A stretch of DNA of 64,000 nucleotides from Cephaloticoccus sp. (GTDB lineage Bacteria; Verrucomicrobiota; Verrucomicrobiia; Opitutales; Opitutaceae), in NCBI GenBank assembly GCA_030833445.1, contig JAURHD010000011.1, forward strand, positions 1 to 64,000. The letters run 5' to 3'. Below, in pieces: positions 50,785-59,709 of the stretch; the stretch's first letter is position 1, and every line of letters starts with the position of its first letter. The notes under the pieces were generated by a model that was not told the DNA's origin, did no database searches, and was given only the letters and a program-made list of their open reading frames with translations. The translations under genes were made by a program, and so were the position numbers.

Positions 50785-52431
50785 TTACGGCGTCCGCGTG
50801 TCCTCGGCGTCGAGATACACGCCTACATAGGGGTGCATGTCGACGGGGTTGTCATACCAGCCTTTGACGGACGGCAGGATGAGGTTATTGCGGTTGTAGA
50901 AGTAGAGCGGGGCGATCGGGCACTCGTCGGCGAGGATCTGTTCGCAACGTTCGTAGAGTGCGTAGCGTTTGGCCTCGTCGGCCGTCGTGGTGGCCTCGGC
51001 GATGAGGCGGTCGTATTCCGGGCTGCCCCAGCCGGTCTCGTTGTTGCCGTTGCCGGTGGTCATGATGTCGAGAAAGGTGCTGGGGTCCACGTAGTCGCCG
51101 ACCCACGCCATGCGTGCGATGTCGTAGTGGCCGGTGCGCATCGTGTCGGACCAGACCTTGCCCTCCTGGTTGACGAGGGTGATGTTGATGCCGAGCTCGC
51201 GCCGCCACATCTGCTGGATGGCCTCGGCGATCTTCCGGTGGCTTTCGTTGGTGTTGTAGAGGAACTCGAGCGCGGGGAAGCCCTGGCCGCCGGGATAACC
51301 GGCCTCGGCCAGCAATTTCCGGGCGAGTTCGGGATCGTAGGGCTGGTCGACGTCGGGATCGAAGCCGGCGATGCCGGGCGGGGTCAGGTGGCCGGCGGGG
51401 GGCTGGCCGCCGAGGGTGACTTTTTCGACCATCTCGCGGCGGTCGATGCTGGTGGCGAGGGCGCGCCGCACGCGGACGTCGTCGAGGGGTTTGTGGCGGG
51501 TGTTGAAGCGGAAATAGTAGGTGGCGAGCATCGGCGCCTGGTGCAGGAAAACCGCGAGCCGCGGGTCGTCGCGATAGACGGCGATCTTGTCGATCGGCAT
51601 CTGGGCGGTGATGTGCAGCTGGCCGGTGCGGAACATTGCCTCCTCCGTGCTGTTCGCCTCGACGGGGTAGAAATTGATGCCGTTGAGCCGGACCGCGTCG
51701 CGGTTCCAATAGGTGGGCGACTTGGTCACGCGGATAATCTGGTTGGGCAGCCAGTCCTTCAGGATAAAGGGGCCGTTGCCGACGTAGTTGTCGGGGCGGG
51801 TCCACTTGCTGCCGCGCTGGTCGATGCGGCCGAACTTTTCGATCGTGGCCTGATGCACGGGGAACCAGATCGTGTGGCAGAGCAGTTTCGGCAGATAGGG
51901 GATGGGATGGCTGAGTTGCAGAACGAGCGTGTGATCGTCGACGGCCTTGACGCCGACCTCGGCGAAGTCGGTCACCGTGCCGTCGTAAAACGCCTGACCA
52001 TTTTTCAGGGCGAACAACATGGTGGTGTATTCCGCGCCGAGCCCCGGGCTCAGGTTGCGCCGGTAGGAATAAACGAAGTCCTTGGCGGTGAGTGGTTCGC
52101 CGTTGGACCAACGCGCGGTGGGGCGCAGGTGAAATGTCCACGTGAGGCTGTCGTTGGAAGCCTCCCAGCTTTCCGCGACGGCCGGCACGGGCAGCGAGGT
52201 CTTCGCGTCGTATTGGCAGAGCCCCTCCATCAGCGCGATGACGATGTTGGCGGTCTGCTGGCTGTCGGGGTAGGCGGGATCAAGGTCGTTGGGCTCGGAG
52301 AGATTGCCCAACAGGAGGGTTTGCGTGCGGTTGGCCTCGGTGACGGCGGACTCGCGCTTTTGGCAGGCGGTGAAGGCGATGGAAACGATCAGGGCGAGCA
52401 GGACGGGAAACCCCTTCCGGAAAGTAGTCAT
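50785..52431 (-). CDS. Peptide ABC transporter substrate-binding lipoprotein (OppA/SBP_bac_5 family)
   Basis: 548 aa from ATG 52431. The N-terminus MTTFRKGFPVLLALIVSIAF-TAC is a lipoprotein signal with the lipidated Cys in TAC. Family motifs: NDLDPAYPDSQQTANI, AVAESWEASNDSLTWTFHLR and NGEPLTAKDFVYSYRR (the SBP5 signature). It binds oligopeptides in the periplasm. No permease or ATPase genes are adjacent, so it works with a transporter encoded elsewhere. Confidence 0.94.
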   Translation of the reverse strand: MTTFRKGFPVLLALIVSIAFTACQKRESAVTEANRTQTLLLGNLSEPNDLDPAYPDSQQTANIVIALMEGLCQYDAKTSLPVPAVAESWEASNDSLTWTFHLRPTARWSNGEPLTAKDFVYSYRRNLSPGLGAEYTTMLFALKNGQAFYDGTVTDFAEVGVKAVDDHTLVLQLSHPIPYLPKLLCHTIWFPVHQATIEKFGRIDQRGSKWTRPDNYVGNGPFILKDWLPNQIIRVTKSPTYWNRDAVRLNGINFYPVEANSTEEAMFRTGQLHITAQMPIDKIAVYRDDPRLAVFLHQAPMLATYYFRFNTRHKPLDDVRVRRALATSIDRREMVEKVTLGGQPPAGHLTPPGIAGFDPDVDQPYDPELARKLLAEAGYPGGQGFPALEFLYNTNESHRKIAEAIQQMWRRELGINITLVNQEGKVWSDTMRTGHYDIARMAWVGDYVDPSTFLDIMTTGNGNNETGWGSPEYDRLIAEATTTADEAKRYALYERCEQILADECPIAPLYFYNRNNLILPSVKGWYDNPVDMHPYVGVYLDAEDTRTP

Positions 52432-52473
52432 GGCACCAGCAAAACGAAAACTGGCCCCGGCACAATCGTGCAT

Positions 52474-52723
52474 CGCGATGGAATACTATCTCACGCAGAG
52501 GCGCGAAGTCGCAGAGGTTTGTTAACCACGGATCACACGGAATACACGGATCCTGAGTAGGAACTCCGATTCATCGCTTTCGGCTTTCTGAATTAGTCTC
52601 TGCGCCTCCGCGGCTTTGTGCTCTCGTTGCCCGGAGGGCACCCGCTGCGACGCACCCTTCGGGCCAAACCTACGGTTTGACCATCTTCGCGCTGCCGCGC
52701 TTCGTGCGTGAGGCCCCAAAATT
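52474..52723. repeat. Intergenic repeat mix before the OppA-type gene
   Basis: No gene. It contains TCTCACGCAGAG (52489-52500) with a degenerate GCGCGAAGTCGCAGAG following, an ACCACGGATCACACGG-type direct repeat unit (52525-52552), and an inverted CTCTGCGCCTCCGCGG (52598-52613). The first and last match the unit that brackets the island at 49368-50747. The pattern is that of dispersed short intergenic repeats. Confidence 0.6.
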
Positions 52724-53716
52724 TTACCCTGCCAAAATCTTCTCGATCGCGGCGTCCTCCGCCGGGGTCAACGGGGGCAATTGCACGCCGGCGTGGATGT
52801 CGTCGAGCTGGCTGACCTTGCTGGCGCCGATCAGGACCGTAGTGATCTCGGGACGACGCAGCATCCACAACACCGCGAGTTGCGCGAGGGTGGCATCGCG
52901 GGCGGTGGCGATTTCGTTGAGCGCCTTCACCTTCACGAGCACCGCGGGCGTGACGTTGTCCGACTTGAGAAAGCCGCTGGGCTTGGCCGCGCGGGAATCG
53001 GTGGGGATGCCGCCGAGGTAACGGTTGGTCAGCAGGCCTTGGGCGAGGGGCGAAAAGGGAATGCAGCCGGCGCCGACCTCGGTGAGGGTGTCGAGCAGCT
53101 CCGGCTCCACCCAGCGGTTGAACATGTTGTAGAGCGGTTGGTGGATGAGGAGTGGCACGCCCATCTCGCGCAGCAGTTGCGCGGCCTCGCGGGTGCGGGC
53201 GGCATCGTAGTTGGAGATGCCGGCGTAGAGCGCCTTGCCGCTGCGGACGGCGGACGCAAGCGCGCCCATCGTTTCCTCAAGGGGCGTATCGGGATCGGGC
53301 CGGTGGTGATAGAAGATGTCCACGTAGTCGACCTGCAGGCGGCGCAGGCTTTGCTCGAGCGAAGTCAGCAGATATTTGCGCGAGCCGAAATCGCCGTAGG
53401 GGCCGGCCCACATGCCGTAGCCGGCCTTGGTGGAGAGCACGAGTTCGTCGCGATAGCCGGCGAAGTCAGCCTTGAGGATCTTGCCGAAGTTTTCCTCGGC
53501 GGAGCCGGGCGGCGGGCCGTAGTTGTTGGCGAGATCGAAGTGAGTGATGCCGAGGTCGAAGGCGTGGCGCACCAAGGCCCGTTGGTTTTCGATCGGATCG
53601 ACCCCGCCGAAATTGTGCCAGAGTCCTAGGGAGATGCGCGGGAGCATGAGTCCACTGCGGCCGCAACGGGCATAAGGCAGTCGTTGGTAGCGATCGGAGG
53701 CGGGGGAGTAGGGCAT
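52724..53716 (-). CDS. Aldo/keto reductase (YghZ-like)
   Basis: A 330-aa TIM-barrel oxidoreductase. ITHFDLANNYGPPPGSAEEN contains the catalytic Asp and Tyr, and STKAGYGMWAGPYGDFGSRK (catalytic Lys) and VDIFYHHRPDPDTPLEET (catalytic His) are close to E. coli YghZ, an L-glyceraldehyde-3-phosphate or methylglyoxal reductase. NADPH-binding residues in the C-terminal part (LIGASKVSQLDD) are present. ATG 53716. Confidence 0.93.
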   Translation of the reverse strand: MPYSPASDRYQRLPYARCGRSGLMLPRISLGLWHNFGGVDPIENQRALVRHAFDLGITHFDLANNYGPPPGSAEENFGKILKADFAGYRDELVLSTKAGYGMWAGPYGDFGSRKYLLTSLEQSLRRLQVDYVDIFYHHRPDPDTPLEETMGALASAVRSGKALYAGISNYDAARTREAAQLLREMGVPLLIHQPLYNMFNRWVEPELLDTLTEVGAGCIPFSPLAQGLLTNRYLGGIPTDSRAAKPSGFLKSDNVTPAVLVKVKALNEIATARDATLAQLAVLWMLRRPEITTVLIGASKVSQLDDIHAGVQLPPLTPAEDAAIEKILAG

Positions 53717-53818
53717 GCCTCATCGGGCACTTTTTGCGCGGAAAGCTCAACCCCTTCCTGCGTCATTCGGACTGTCTAAACCGATTGTCTTCATGATTGG
53801 AATCCCCAGACTGCCGCC

Positions 53819-54475
53819 ATGTTGAAATCCCAATCATACCGCTACCTTTGGTTGGTGGCGGGGCTGGCCTGCTCCCTGACCGCGGCGGAACCGGTGAATC
53901 TGACCGTCGCCAAGGAGGCGGTGCTGCATTACGTGGAGAGCGGAGACTATGAACGGGATCTCACGGCGGTGTCTGAGCAGGCCAACCAGTGGATTGAGCA
54001 GAGGGTGGCGCAGAAGGGCGCGGAGGAGAAGTTGGGTCTGGTTTTGGATATTGATGAAACCTCGCTGCTGAACCTTGGCCACATGCGCGAAATGGATTTT
54101 GGTTATGTGCCGGCGTTGTGGGATGCATGGGTGGCGGAGGGCACGGCGCCGGCGATCAAGCCGGTCCGGCGGGTTTTCGAAACGGCGCGGCGGCTGGACG
54201 TGACGGTGTTCTTCATCACGGGCCGAAAGGAATCCGATCTGCCGGGCACGGAAAAGAATTTGGCCGCCGCCGGATTCGGCGATTACCACGTGCTGCTCTG
54301 CAAACCCGCCAACTATCCCGGCCCGACGGCCCAATTCAAAGCCAGCGAACGTCATCGCCTGGAAAAGGCCGGGTGGACGATCATCGCAAACATCGGCGAC
54401 CAACAAAGCGACCTCGACGGCGGCGCCGCGGAAAAGACCTTCAAGCTGCCGAATCCGTTTTACCGGATTCAATGA
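53819..54475 (+). CDS. HAD-superfamily acid phosphatase (class B / PF03767), secreted
   Basis: 218 aa with a signal peptide (YLWLVAGLACSLTAAEP). The catalytic motif LVLDIDETSLLN holds D77 and D79. TGRKESDLPGTEKNLAAAGF and the C-terminal IGDQQSDLDGG complete the HAD motifs. Such enzymes release phosphate from nucleotides or other esters in the periplasm. A TonB receptor follows on the same strand after ~50 bp, so joint use in nutrient acquisition is possible. Confidence 0.92.
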   Translation: MLKSQSYRYLWLVAGLACSLTAAEPVNLTVAKEAVLHYVESGDYERDLTAVSEQANQWIEQRVAQKGAEEKLGLVLDIDETSLLNLGHMREMDFGYVPALWDAWVAEGTAPAIKPVRRVFETARRLDVTVFFITGRKESDLPGTEKNLAAAGFGDYHVLLCKPANYPGPTAQFKASERHRLEKAGWTIIANIGDQQSDLDGGAAEKTFKLPNPFYRIQ

Positions 54476-54526
54476 CACGGAATTGACGCGACAGTCCCCG
54501 CTGCGGCTGGCATGGATGGCGCGCTC

Positions 54527-56467
54527 ATGATCAGACGTTTTCCATTGTCCGGCGCTGCTGCGCTGCTCGCTATTTTAGTCGGTCCCGTCCGAGGCCCTGC
54601 GCAAACCGTGGCTCCCATAACCTTGGAGCCCGTGGAGGTCACGGCCACGCCGATCGTGGAGGAAACCAAAGTAGATGCGTTTGCGGGCCAGACGACGGTG
54701 GTGGGGCGCGACCAAATTGAGGGACTCAATGCGGGCGATGCGGCCTCCGCTCTGCGCCGAACCCCGGGTGTGACGATTACACGCTACAATGCAGTCGGTT
54801 CATTCGGAGGTGGGGAAGGTGGTGCCATTCTGATCCGCGGACTGGGTTCCAGTCGTCCGGGCGGCGAGATCAAGACCTTGGTGGACGGCGTGCCGAACTA
54901 CAACGCGGTCTTCAATCACCCGTTGCTCGACCTGATGTCGATCGACATGGCCGCGAAGATCGAGGTCACACGCCGGGCGAGTCCGGTGGACGCCGGTAAT
55001 CTGTTTGCCGGGATCAACCTGGTGACGCCGCGGGCGACGAACCCGGGAGCTTCCGTGAGTGCGATGCTGATGGCCGGGAGTTTTGGTGCGTTGGCCGAAA
55101 AGATTGAGGCCGGTTACAAGGCGGATGGATTTGATATTTATGCCGGGCAAAGCCATCGCGAGGCCGATGGCCATCGACCTGACTCCGACGGGGAGTTGAA
55201 CAACTATCTGGTGCATCTTGGATGGCAGCCGACAGCGCAGTGGGATTTGACCTATGTGCTCAACCGCACCGACAACCGCGCGACGGATCCGGGGCCGGAG
55301 GCGGGTTCGGGTCTGCCGCCGACCCGCGGCGATGTTTACCTGACGGAGAACTGGCTGCACATCCTGACGGCGGCGTGGAATTACGAACAGTCGTCGGGCT
55401 CGCTCAAGGCCTATGCGAATGAAGGTGAAGCGACATGGCTGAGGCGGACGACGTCCAACAACGCCGACAGTCTGAACGATTACCGGCTCTCCGGCGTGCG
55501 CTGGCGCGAGGCGTTGAGCCTGATCGAAGGCAACGAGATCGTGGTGGGGGCGGACTACGACCTGATGAAAGGCAAAACCGTGTCGGTGCCACCGGGCGCT
55601 GCGCCGACCGTGACGTTTGGTCCGGAGGAATTCGCCTTGGTATCCGTTTACGCGGGGGTGAATCACACCTGGAAAGCCAACGGCTGGGAGCTGACGCCCT
55701 CGGCCGGTTTGCGTTATTATGATCACGAGCTCTTCGGGACGGAAACGGCGTCGCAGGCCGGGTTGGTGCTACGTTATGGACGCTCGCAGTGGCATGTGAG
55801 TGCGGGGCGGGCGGTGAATTTCCCGGGACTCGACGTGGCGGCGTTTTCCGTGGTGGCGATTCCGGCGCTGGGCCAGTCGTGGCGTTCGCTGCACGCGGAG
55901 AAGCTCGATCAATATGAATTGGGTTGGAGCGTGGAGCTGGATGACAAGACGACCCTGGCGATGACCCTGTTCCGCAATGAAGGGCGTGACCGCTATGTGT
56001 TCGTGCCTCCGCCTCCGCCGCCGTTCAAATATTTGAACCTTGAGGAATTCCGCACCCAAGGCGCGGAGATTACCGTGACCCTGCATCCTGACACAGCGCT
56101 GTCTTTATTCGGCGGCGTGTCGGTTTTGCAGACCACGCCGGATGATCTGCCCTATGCGCCGGAATGGTCCGTGGTCGGTGGAGCGACTTGGCGAATCACG
56201 GACCGGCTGACGCTGAATCTGGACGGTTCCTACCTATCGTCGCAATACGCCGGGGCGCAGGCGCGGGCGAATGGCGCCCCCAATGTTGAACACGTCGGCG
56301 CCTTTGCCTTGCTCAATGCGCGGCTGGCGTGGGCAATCGATAAACTGGGCGAGCGCAGCGAAGTGTTTGTCGCGGGGGAAAACCTGTTGGATCGAGATTA
56401 TCGCTACCGGCCGGGTTATCCGATGCCGGGCATCGGTGGATCCGTGGGCTTGAAGGTTAAGTTTTAA
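54527..56467 (+). CDS. TonB-dependent receptor
   Basis: 646 aa from ATG 54527 (MIRRFPLSGAAALLAILVGP, a good signal peptide); ATG 54512 adds five residues. A TonB-box-like LEPVEVTATPI is followed by the plug (TTVVGRDQIEGLNAGDAASA, RRTPGVTITRYNAVGSFGGG, ILIRGLGSS) and a 22-strand-type barrel ending VGLKVKF. The family imports siderophores, cobalamin, metals or glycans; no substrate clue besides the acid phosphatase gene upstream. Copper or zinc receptors have comparable length. Confidence 0.92.
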   Translation: MIRRFPLSGAAALLAILVGPVRGPAQTVAPITLEPVEVTATPIVEETKVDAFAGQTTVVGRDQIEGLNAGDAASALRRTPGVTITRYNAVGSFGGGEGGAILIRGLGSSRPGGEIKTLVDGVPNYNAVFNHPLLDLMSIDMAAKIEVTRRASPVDAGNLFAGINLVTPRATNPGASVSAMLMAGSFGALAEKIEAGYKADGFDIYAGQSHREADGHRPDSDGELNNYLVHLGWQPTAQWDLTYVLNRTDNRATDPGPEAGSGLPPTRGDVYLTENWLHILTAAWNYEQSSGSLKAYANEGEATWLRRTTSNNADSLNDYRLSGVRWREALSLIEGNEIVVGADYDLMKGKTVSVPPGAAPTVTFGPEEFALVSVYAGVNHTWKANGWELTPSAGLRYYDHELFGTETASQAGLVLRYGRSQWHVSAGRAVNFPGLDVAAFSVVAIPALGQSWRSLHAEKLDQYELGWSVELDDKTTLAMTLFRNEGRDRYVFVPPPPPPFKYLNLEEFRTQGAEITVTLHPDTALSLFGGVSVLQTTPDDLPYAPEWSVVGGATWRITDRLTLNLDGSYLSSQYAGAQARANGAPNVEHVGAFALLNARLAWAIDKLGERSEVFVAGENLLDRDYRYRPGYPMPGIGGSVGLKVKF

Positions 56468-56513
56468 ATTAGGGGGCTTTCTGTTTACGCCGTGAAATCG
56501 TGCTGCGGTTCTG

Positions 56514-56581
56514 AGGTGGGCCGGCACGTCCCAGTGCCGGCAGGAAACGTGTGACGCGCAGAGGGACCTGCGCGTCCACCT
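56514..56581. repeat. GGTGG-type double-hairpin intergenic repeat, copy B
   Basis: Outer arms AGGTGG/CCACCT (56514-56519/56576-56581). Inner hairpins are GCCGGCAC/GTGCCGGC (56520-56527/56534-56541) and GACGCGCAG/CTGCGCGTC (56553-56561/56568-56576). Loops contain GTCCC and GGGAC, as in copy A at 24352, although the first stem differs in sequence. Between convergent genes. Confidence 0.8.
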
Positions 56582-56593
56582 ATCGCAGGCACG

Positions 56594-56622
56594 AAAAAAG
56601 CCACGCGGCGGACCGCGTGGCT
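56594..56622 (-). terminator. Terminator of the coiled-coil gene (minus strand)
   Basis: AGCCACGCGG (56599-56608) pairs with CCGCGTGGCT (56613-56622); on the minus strand it is followed by TTTTTT. It lies 20 bases after the stop at 56642. Confidence 0.88.
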
Positions 56623-56641
56623 GGAGATTGGGAGCCCGGAA

Positions 56642-57454
56642 TTATTTCTTGGGCTGCTGCGCTTGGACGTCGGTGAGCCGGGCTTCGATGGCGGCCATCT
56701 GTTCGATCAAGTCTTGGGCGACCTTGTCCTTGTCCCGTTTGTCCACGATATTGAAGTGGGCGACGTCCTTCACGATGTTGGCGGGGAGGGTGAGCAGGCG
56801 GGTGATCAGGCCCTGATCCTTTTGGGAGCTGAGATACAGCGCGGTGAGCTCGTGCGAAAGTTTGAGCGCTTCCTGTGCCGCCGCCTGTGTTTCCATCAGG
56901 TTGTTGTTCAGTTGCTGGTTCTTCGCCAGTTCCGAGGTCAGCACCACGCCAACTTGGTTCGAGATGCGCTTGCTGTAGGCGTCGATGGATTCGCGGGTGA
57001 GATTTTGGTCCTTCGACATCTCGGCGAGAATGGGTGAGATCTTGTCAGCCATGCGGGAGGACACCTTGTCGACCTGCTCGTTCTGCATCTGCTCGGCTTC
57101 TTCCGGGGTGGAGGGCAGGGGATTGTAGGGCTGCACCTTCTTGGCGATGGCCTCGGCGAGGGCGTCGACCTTTTCCGCGTTCAGCTTGGAGATCTCTTCC
57201 TCGGTCATGAACATGTCGGCCTGACGGTTGGTGATGGCGGTCTTCAGGAGGGTATCAATCGCGGCAATCTGCCGGCGGTTGTCTTCGGAGGAAGCCTTGA
57301 GGGCGTCATTTTGTTCGCGCAGGGGTTCGAGTTCCCGCTGTTGCGAGGCAGCCATGTTGGCGACGGTTTGCAGGTGTATCCAGTAGGCGGCACCGACCAC
57401 GATGATCGCAGTCAGCAGGATGGTGGGGAATTGATCTTTCAGTTTTTGCCACAT
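56642..57454 (-). CDS. Coiled-coil protein with N-terminal membrane anchor
   Basis: A 270-aa protein. One TM segment (TILLTAIIVVGAAYWIHL, ~10-28), then long charged helices from ~35 to 260 with heptad-like spacing (SQQRELEPLREQNDALKASS). A Pro-rich break lies at YNPLPSTPEEAE. Nothing catalytic is visible. Function unknown; such proteins may organise the envelope or interact with motility or secretion parts. Monocistronic with its own terminator. Confidence 0.75.
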   Translation of the reverse strand: MWQKLKDQFPTILLTAIIVVGAAYWIHLQTVANMAASQQRELEPLREQNDALKASSEDNRRQIAAIDTLLKTAITNRQADMFMTEEEISKLNAEKVDALAEAIAKKVQPYNPLPSTPEEAEQMQNEQVDKVSSRMADKISPILAEMSKDQNLTRESIDAYSKRISNQVGVVLTSELAKNQQLNNNLMETQAAAQEALKLSHELTALYLSSQKDQGLITRLLTLPANIVKDVAHFNIVDKRDKDKVAQDLIEQMAAIEARLTDVQAQQPKK

Positions 57455-57579
57455 GGGTGTGTTGGGTTGTGAGGGGCTATGGGAATCAGGTTGTAGGTTT
57501 ATTGGCCGGAAAATGCAATGTCGAGCTAGGGGTGGGGTTTGCAGTTGTTTTTGGGGCCGGTTGACGCACGTTGGCCCCC

Positions 57580-57888
57580 GTGAGTCTCAACCGCACCGAA
57601 CAGATGACTTTTGATTACTTGGAGGGCCAACCCGACGAGAGACACTTCTGGGTGGATAAAGTTCGCACGATCGCGCGGGAGACATCCGATGGGCATGAGG
57701 CGGCCCGCCGATTGGAGGTCGAATTATGGCACTATGTGGTCGAGCGAAGTGCCGTCGTCTCGCCGTTTCGGGACCAGGCCGGCCGGGAGGGATTGCCCCG
57801 GACCAGTATGCGCAATTTGGCGGATTATCTGCTCCGGCTTTGGACTGAACCCCGGCCAAAGCCGAAAAAAGATCCTTTGGCGGGGTGA
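57580..57888 (+). CDS. Small conserved-looking hypothetical protein, 102 aa
   Basis: GTG 57580 gives MSLNRTEQMTFDYLEGQPDE; ATG 57604 is a shorter option. Soluble, mostly helical, with Glu/Arg-rich segments (HEAARRLEVELWHYVVERSA) and a basic Pro/Lys end. Codon use is like neighbouring genes. It resembles no named family that I recognise. Divergent from the coiled-coil gene and upstream of the structured RNA before phoH. Confidence 0.6.
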   Translation: MSLNRTEQMTFDYLEGQPDERHFWVDKVRTIARETSDGHEAARRLEVELWHYVVERSAVVSPFRDQAGREGLPRTSMRNLADYLLRLWTEPRPKPKKDPLAG

Positions 57889-57982
57889 TCTTTGCCGCGT
57901 TGAGTCCCAGCCGGCGACCGAGGGAATAATTTTTGCAGAGGGATGAAACTTTTTCGATCCGATCGCGTCTATCCTAGCACTT

Positions 57983-58071
57983 CCATTGTTTGCGACCTCA
58001 GGTTGAGACAATGGAGTAAGTAAGAAAGCTATGGCGGACCGCTTAGGGGTAGGCGGTCCGCCTCTTTTTTT
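57983..58071 (+). ncRNA. Candidate small RNA or attenuator upstream of phoH
   Basis: Two hairpins: CCATTGT (57983-57989)/ACAATGG (58008-58014), with an inner CTCA/TGAG pair, and the very strong GGCGGACCGC (58033-58042)/GCGGTCCGCC (58053-58062) followed by TCTTTTTTT. The second is a textbook intrinsic terminator, yet the upstream gene ended 145 bases earlier and phoH begins 95 bases later. Either a short independent RNA ends here or phoH has a conditional terminator in its leader. Confidence 0.55.
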
Positions 58072-58165
58072 GTCCCCCGACGCGGTGACGGGCGTGAAAC
58101 ATTTTGCAAAGTCTGCAACTCCAGCATGGACAAGTGCGCAAGTTATTCACAACTTACGCACACCG

Positions 58166-59704
58166 ATGGAAAAACTGCGCGGGGCGACAGCCCCTACTTC
58201 GCGGCAACGGGTTTCGGGCAAGGTCAAAACCTTCGTGCTCGACACGAATGTTTTACTTCACGACCCGCAGTCGATCTTCAAATTCGAGGACAACAACCTC
58301 GCCATTCCGGTCGAAGTTCTCGAGGAACTCGACTCGATCAAGAATGAGCAATCGACGGAGCGAGGGCGTAATGCGCGCCGCGTGCACCGCTTGCTCCAGA
58401 AGCTATTACCTGACTCTCGCGCCATGCACGAGGGGGTCAAACTTGAGAATGGCGGCACCTTGTCCGTCATCATCAATCCCTACCTGGTGGACCCGGGCCG
58501 CACCTCACCCGCCATGCAGCGGTTGCGGGCGATCCTGCCCGACCTGACCAAGAAGGATAACCGCATCATCGCCGCGGCGTTGTTTGTGCAGGAGCAATTT
58601 CCCCCGCCGACCGTGCTGGTGACCAAGGACGTCAATGTGCAGCTCAAGGCTCGCGCAGTGGGTCTCGAGTCCGAGGATTACCTCAACGACAAAGTGCCGG
58701 AAGAAGTCGAGGAGGCGAGTTACCGGGAAATCCCCGTGACGGTGCATGAGATGCAGCGTTTCTGTTCGGAGGGCGCCTTCGAACTCGAGGAGGAATTGGC
58801 CAAGACCCTTTACCATAATGAATACGTGCTGCTCCGCTCCGATGAGGGGAAGACCATGCCGGCGCGGTATTATGGGGACGGCCGGGTCTGGCGCCTGCAG
58901 TTGCCGGACTTTGTGAAGGCGCACGGCGGCATCCCGATTCGCGCGCGTAACCTCGAGCAGCAGTTCTTCATGGATGCACTGCTGGATGATTCCATTCACC
59001 TGCTGACCTGCTTCGGCAAGGCCGGCACGGGCAAGACCCTCCTCTCCATCGCCTGCGCCCTGCATCAAACCTACGATGAAGATTGTCCCTACGATGGGGT
59101 ATCCATCTCCCGTCCGGTGATCGCCTTGGGCAAGGACATTGGATTTCTCCCCGGCACCTTGGAGGAAAAAATGCGCCCATGGCTGCAGCCCTACTATGAT
59201 GCGTTGGAAGTATTGATTCCCTCCAAGCCGCCGAAGGATCCCCAGTTTGCCGCCAAGAAAGTTTCCAAGAAGAAGCACAAACGGCACGACGAACACGCCG
59301 CCGCGGCCGTGGCGGGTCCCCCAACACAGTCCGGATACGGCGGTGGCTCGGGTCCGGTGCCCATGGTCAAACCCTACGAGCGCCTGCTCCGCAGCGGCAT
59401 CGTGGAAATCGAGGCCTTGGCCTTCATTCGCGGACGTTCGATTGCCCGGCGGTTTTTCATCCTGGATGAGGCCCAGCAACTGACCCCGCACGAAGTGAAG
59501 ACGGTGCTCACCCGCATTTCCGAAGGCTCAAAGATCGTCCTCATCGGTGACCCGGCCCAGATCGACAATCCCTACGTCGATGCCCGCAGCAACGGATTGG
59601 TTTACGCCCACAATTGCATGAAAGGCCAATCGCTCGCCGCTCACGTCAAGTTGACCAAGGGCGAACGTTCCCGTCTGGCCGAACTCGCGGCGGACTTGCT
59701 CTAA
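58166..59704 (+). CDS. PhoH family protein: PIN domain plus PhoH ATPase
   Basis: 512 aa from ATG 58166 (MEKLRGATAPTSRQRVSGKV); the longer frame from 58031 would translate a terminator hairpin and is rejected. The N-terminal PIN domain starts TFVLDTNVLLHDP with acidic nuclease residues. The PhoH-like P-loop ATPase has Walker A CFGKAGTGKTLLS and Walker B RFFILDEAQQ. A Lys/His-rich insertion lies at ~370-400 (KKVSKKKHKRHDEHAAAA). PIN-PhoH proteins (PhoH2/YlaK-like) are RNA-unwinding ribonucleases, sometimes tied to toxin-antitoxin systems. No antitoxin gene is seen upstream. Confidence 0.92.
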   Translation: MEKLRGATAPTSRQRVSGKVKTFVLDTNVLLHDPQSIFKFEDNNLAIPVEVLEELDSIKNEQSTERGRNARRVHRLLQKLLPDSRAMHEGVKLENGGTLSVIINPYLVDPGRTSPAMQRLRAILPDLTKKDNRIIAAALFVQEQFPPPTVLVTKDVNVQLKARAVGLESEDYLNDKVPEEVEEASYREIPVTVHEMQRFCSEGAFELEEELAKTLYHNEYVLLRSDEGKTMPARYYGDGRVWRLQLPDFVKAHGGIPIRARNLEQQFFMDALLDDSIHLLTCFGKAGTGKTLLSIACALHQTYDEDCPYDGVSISRPVIALGKDIGFLPGTLEEKMRPWLQPYYDALEVLIPSKPPKDPQFAAKKVSKKKHKRHDEHAAAAVAGPPTQSGYGGGSGPVPMVKPYERLLRSGIVEIEALAFIRGRSIARRFFILDEAQQLTPHEVKTVLTRISEGSKIVLIGDPAQIDNPYVDARSNGLVYAHNCMKGQSLAAHVKLTKGERSRLAELAADLL

Positions 59705-59709
59705 AGCTT

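Noticed and set aside
50833-52560. 575-aa plus-strand frame opposite the OppA gene
   Set aside because: Low-complexity Val/Gly/Asp product; the reverse strand has a complete lipoprotein with family motifs.
58031-58165. Longer PhoH start at 58031
   Set aside because: Would translate a GC-rich terminator hairpin with T-run; PIN domains normally begin shortly after 58166.
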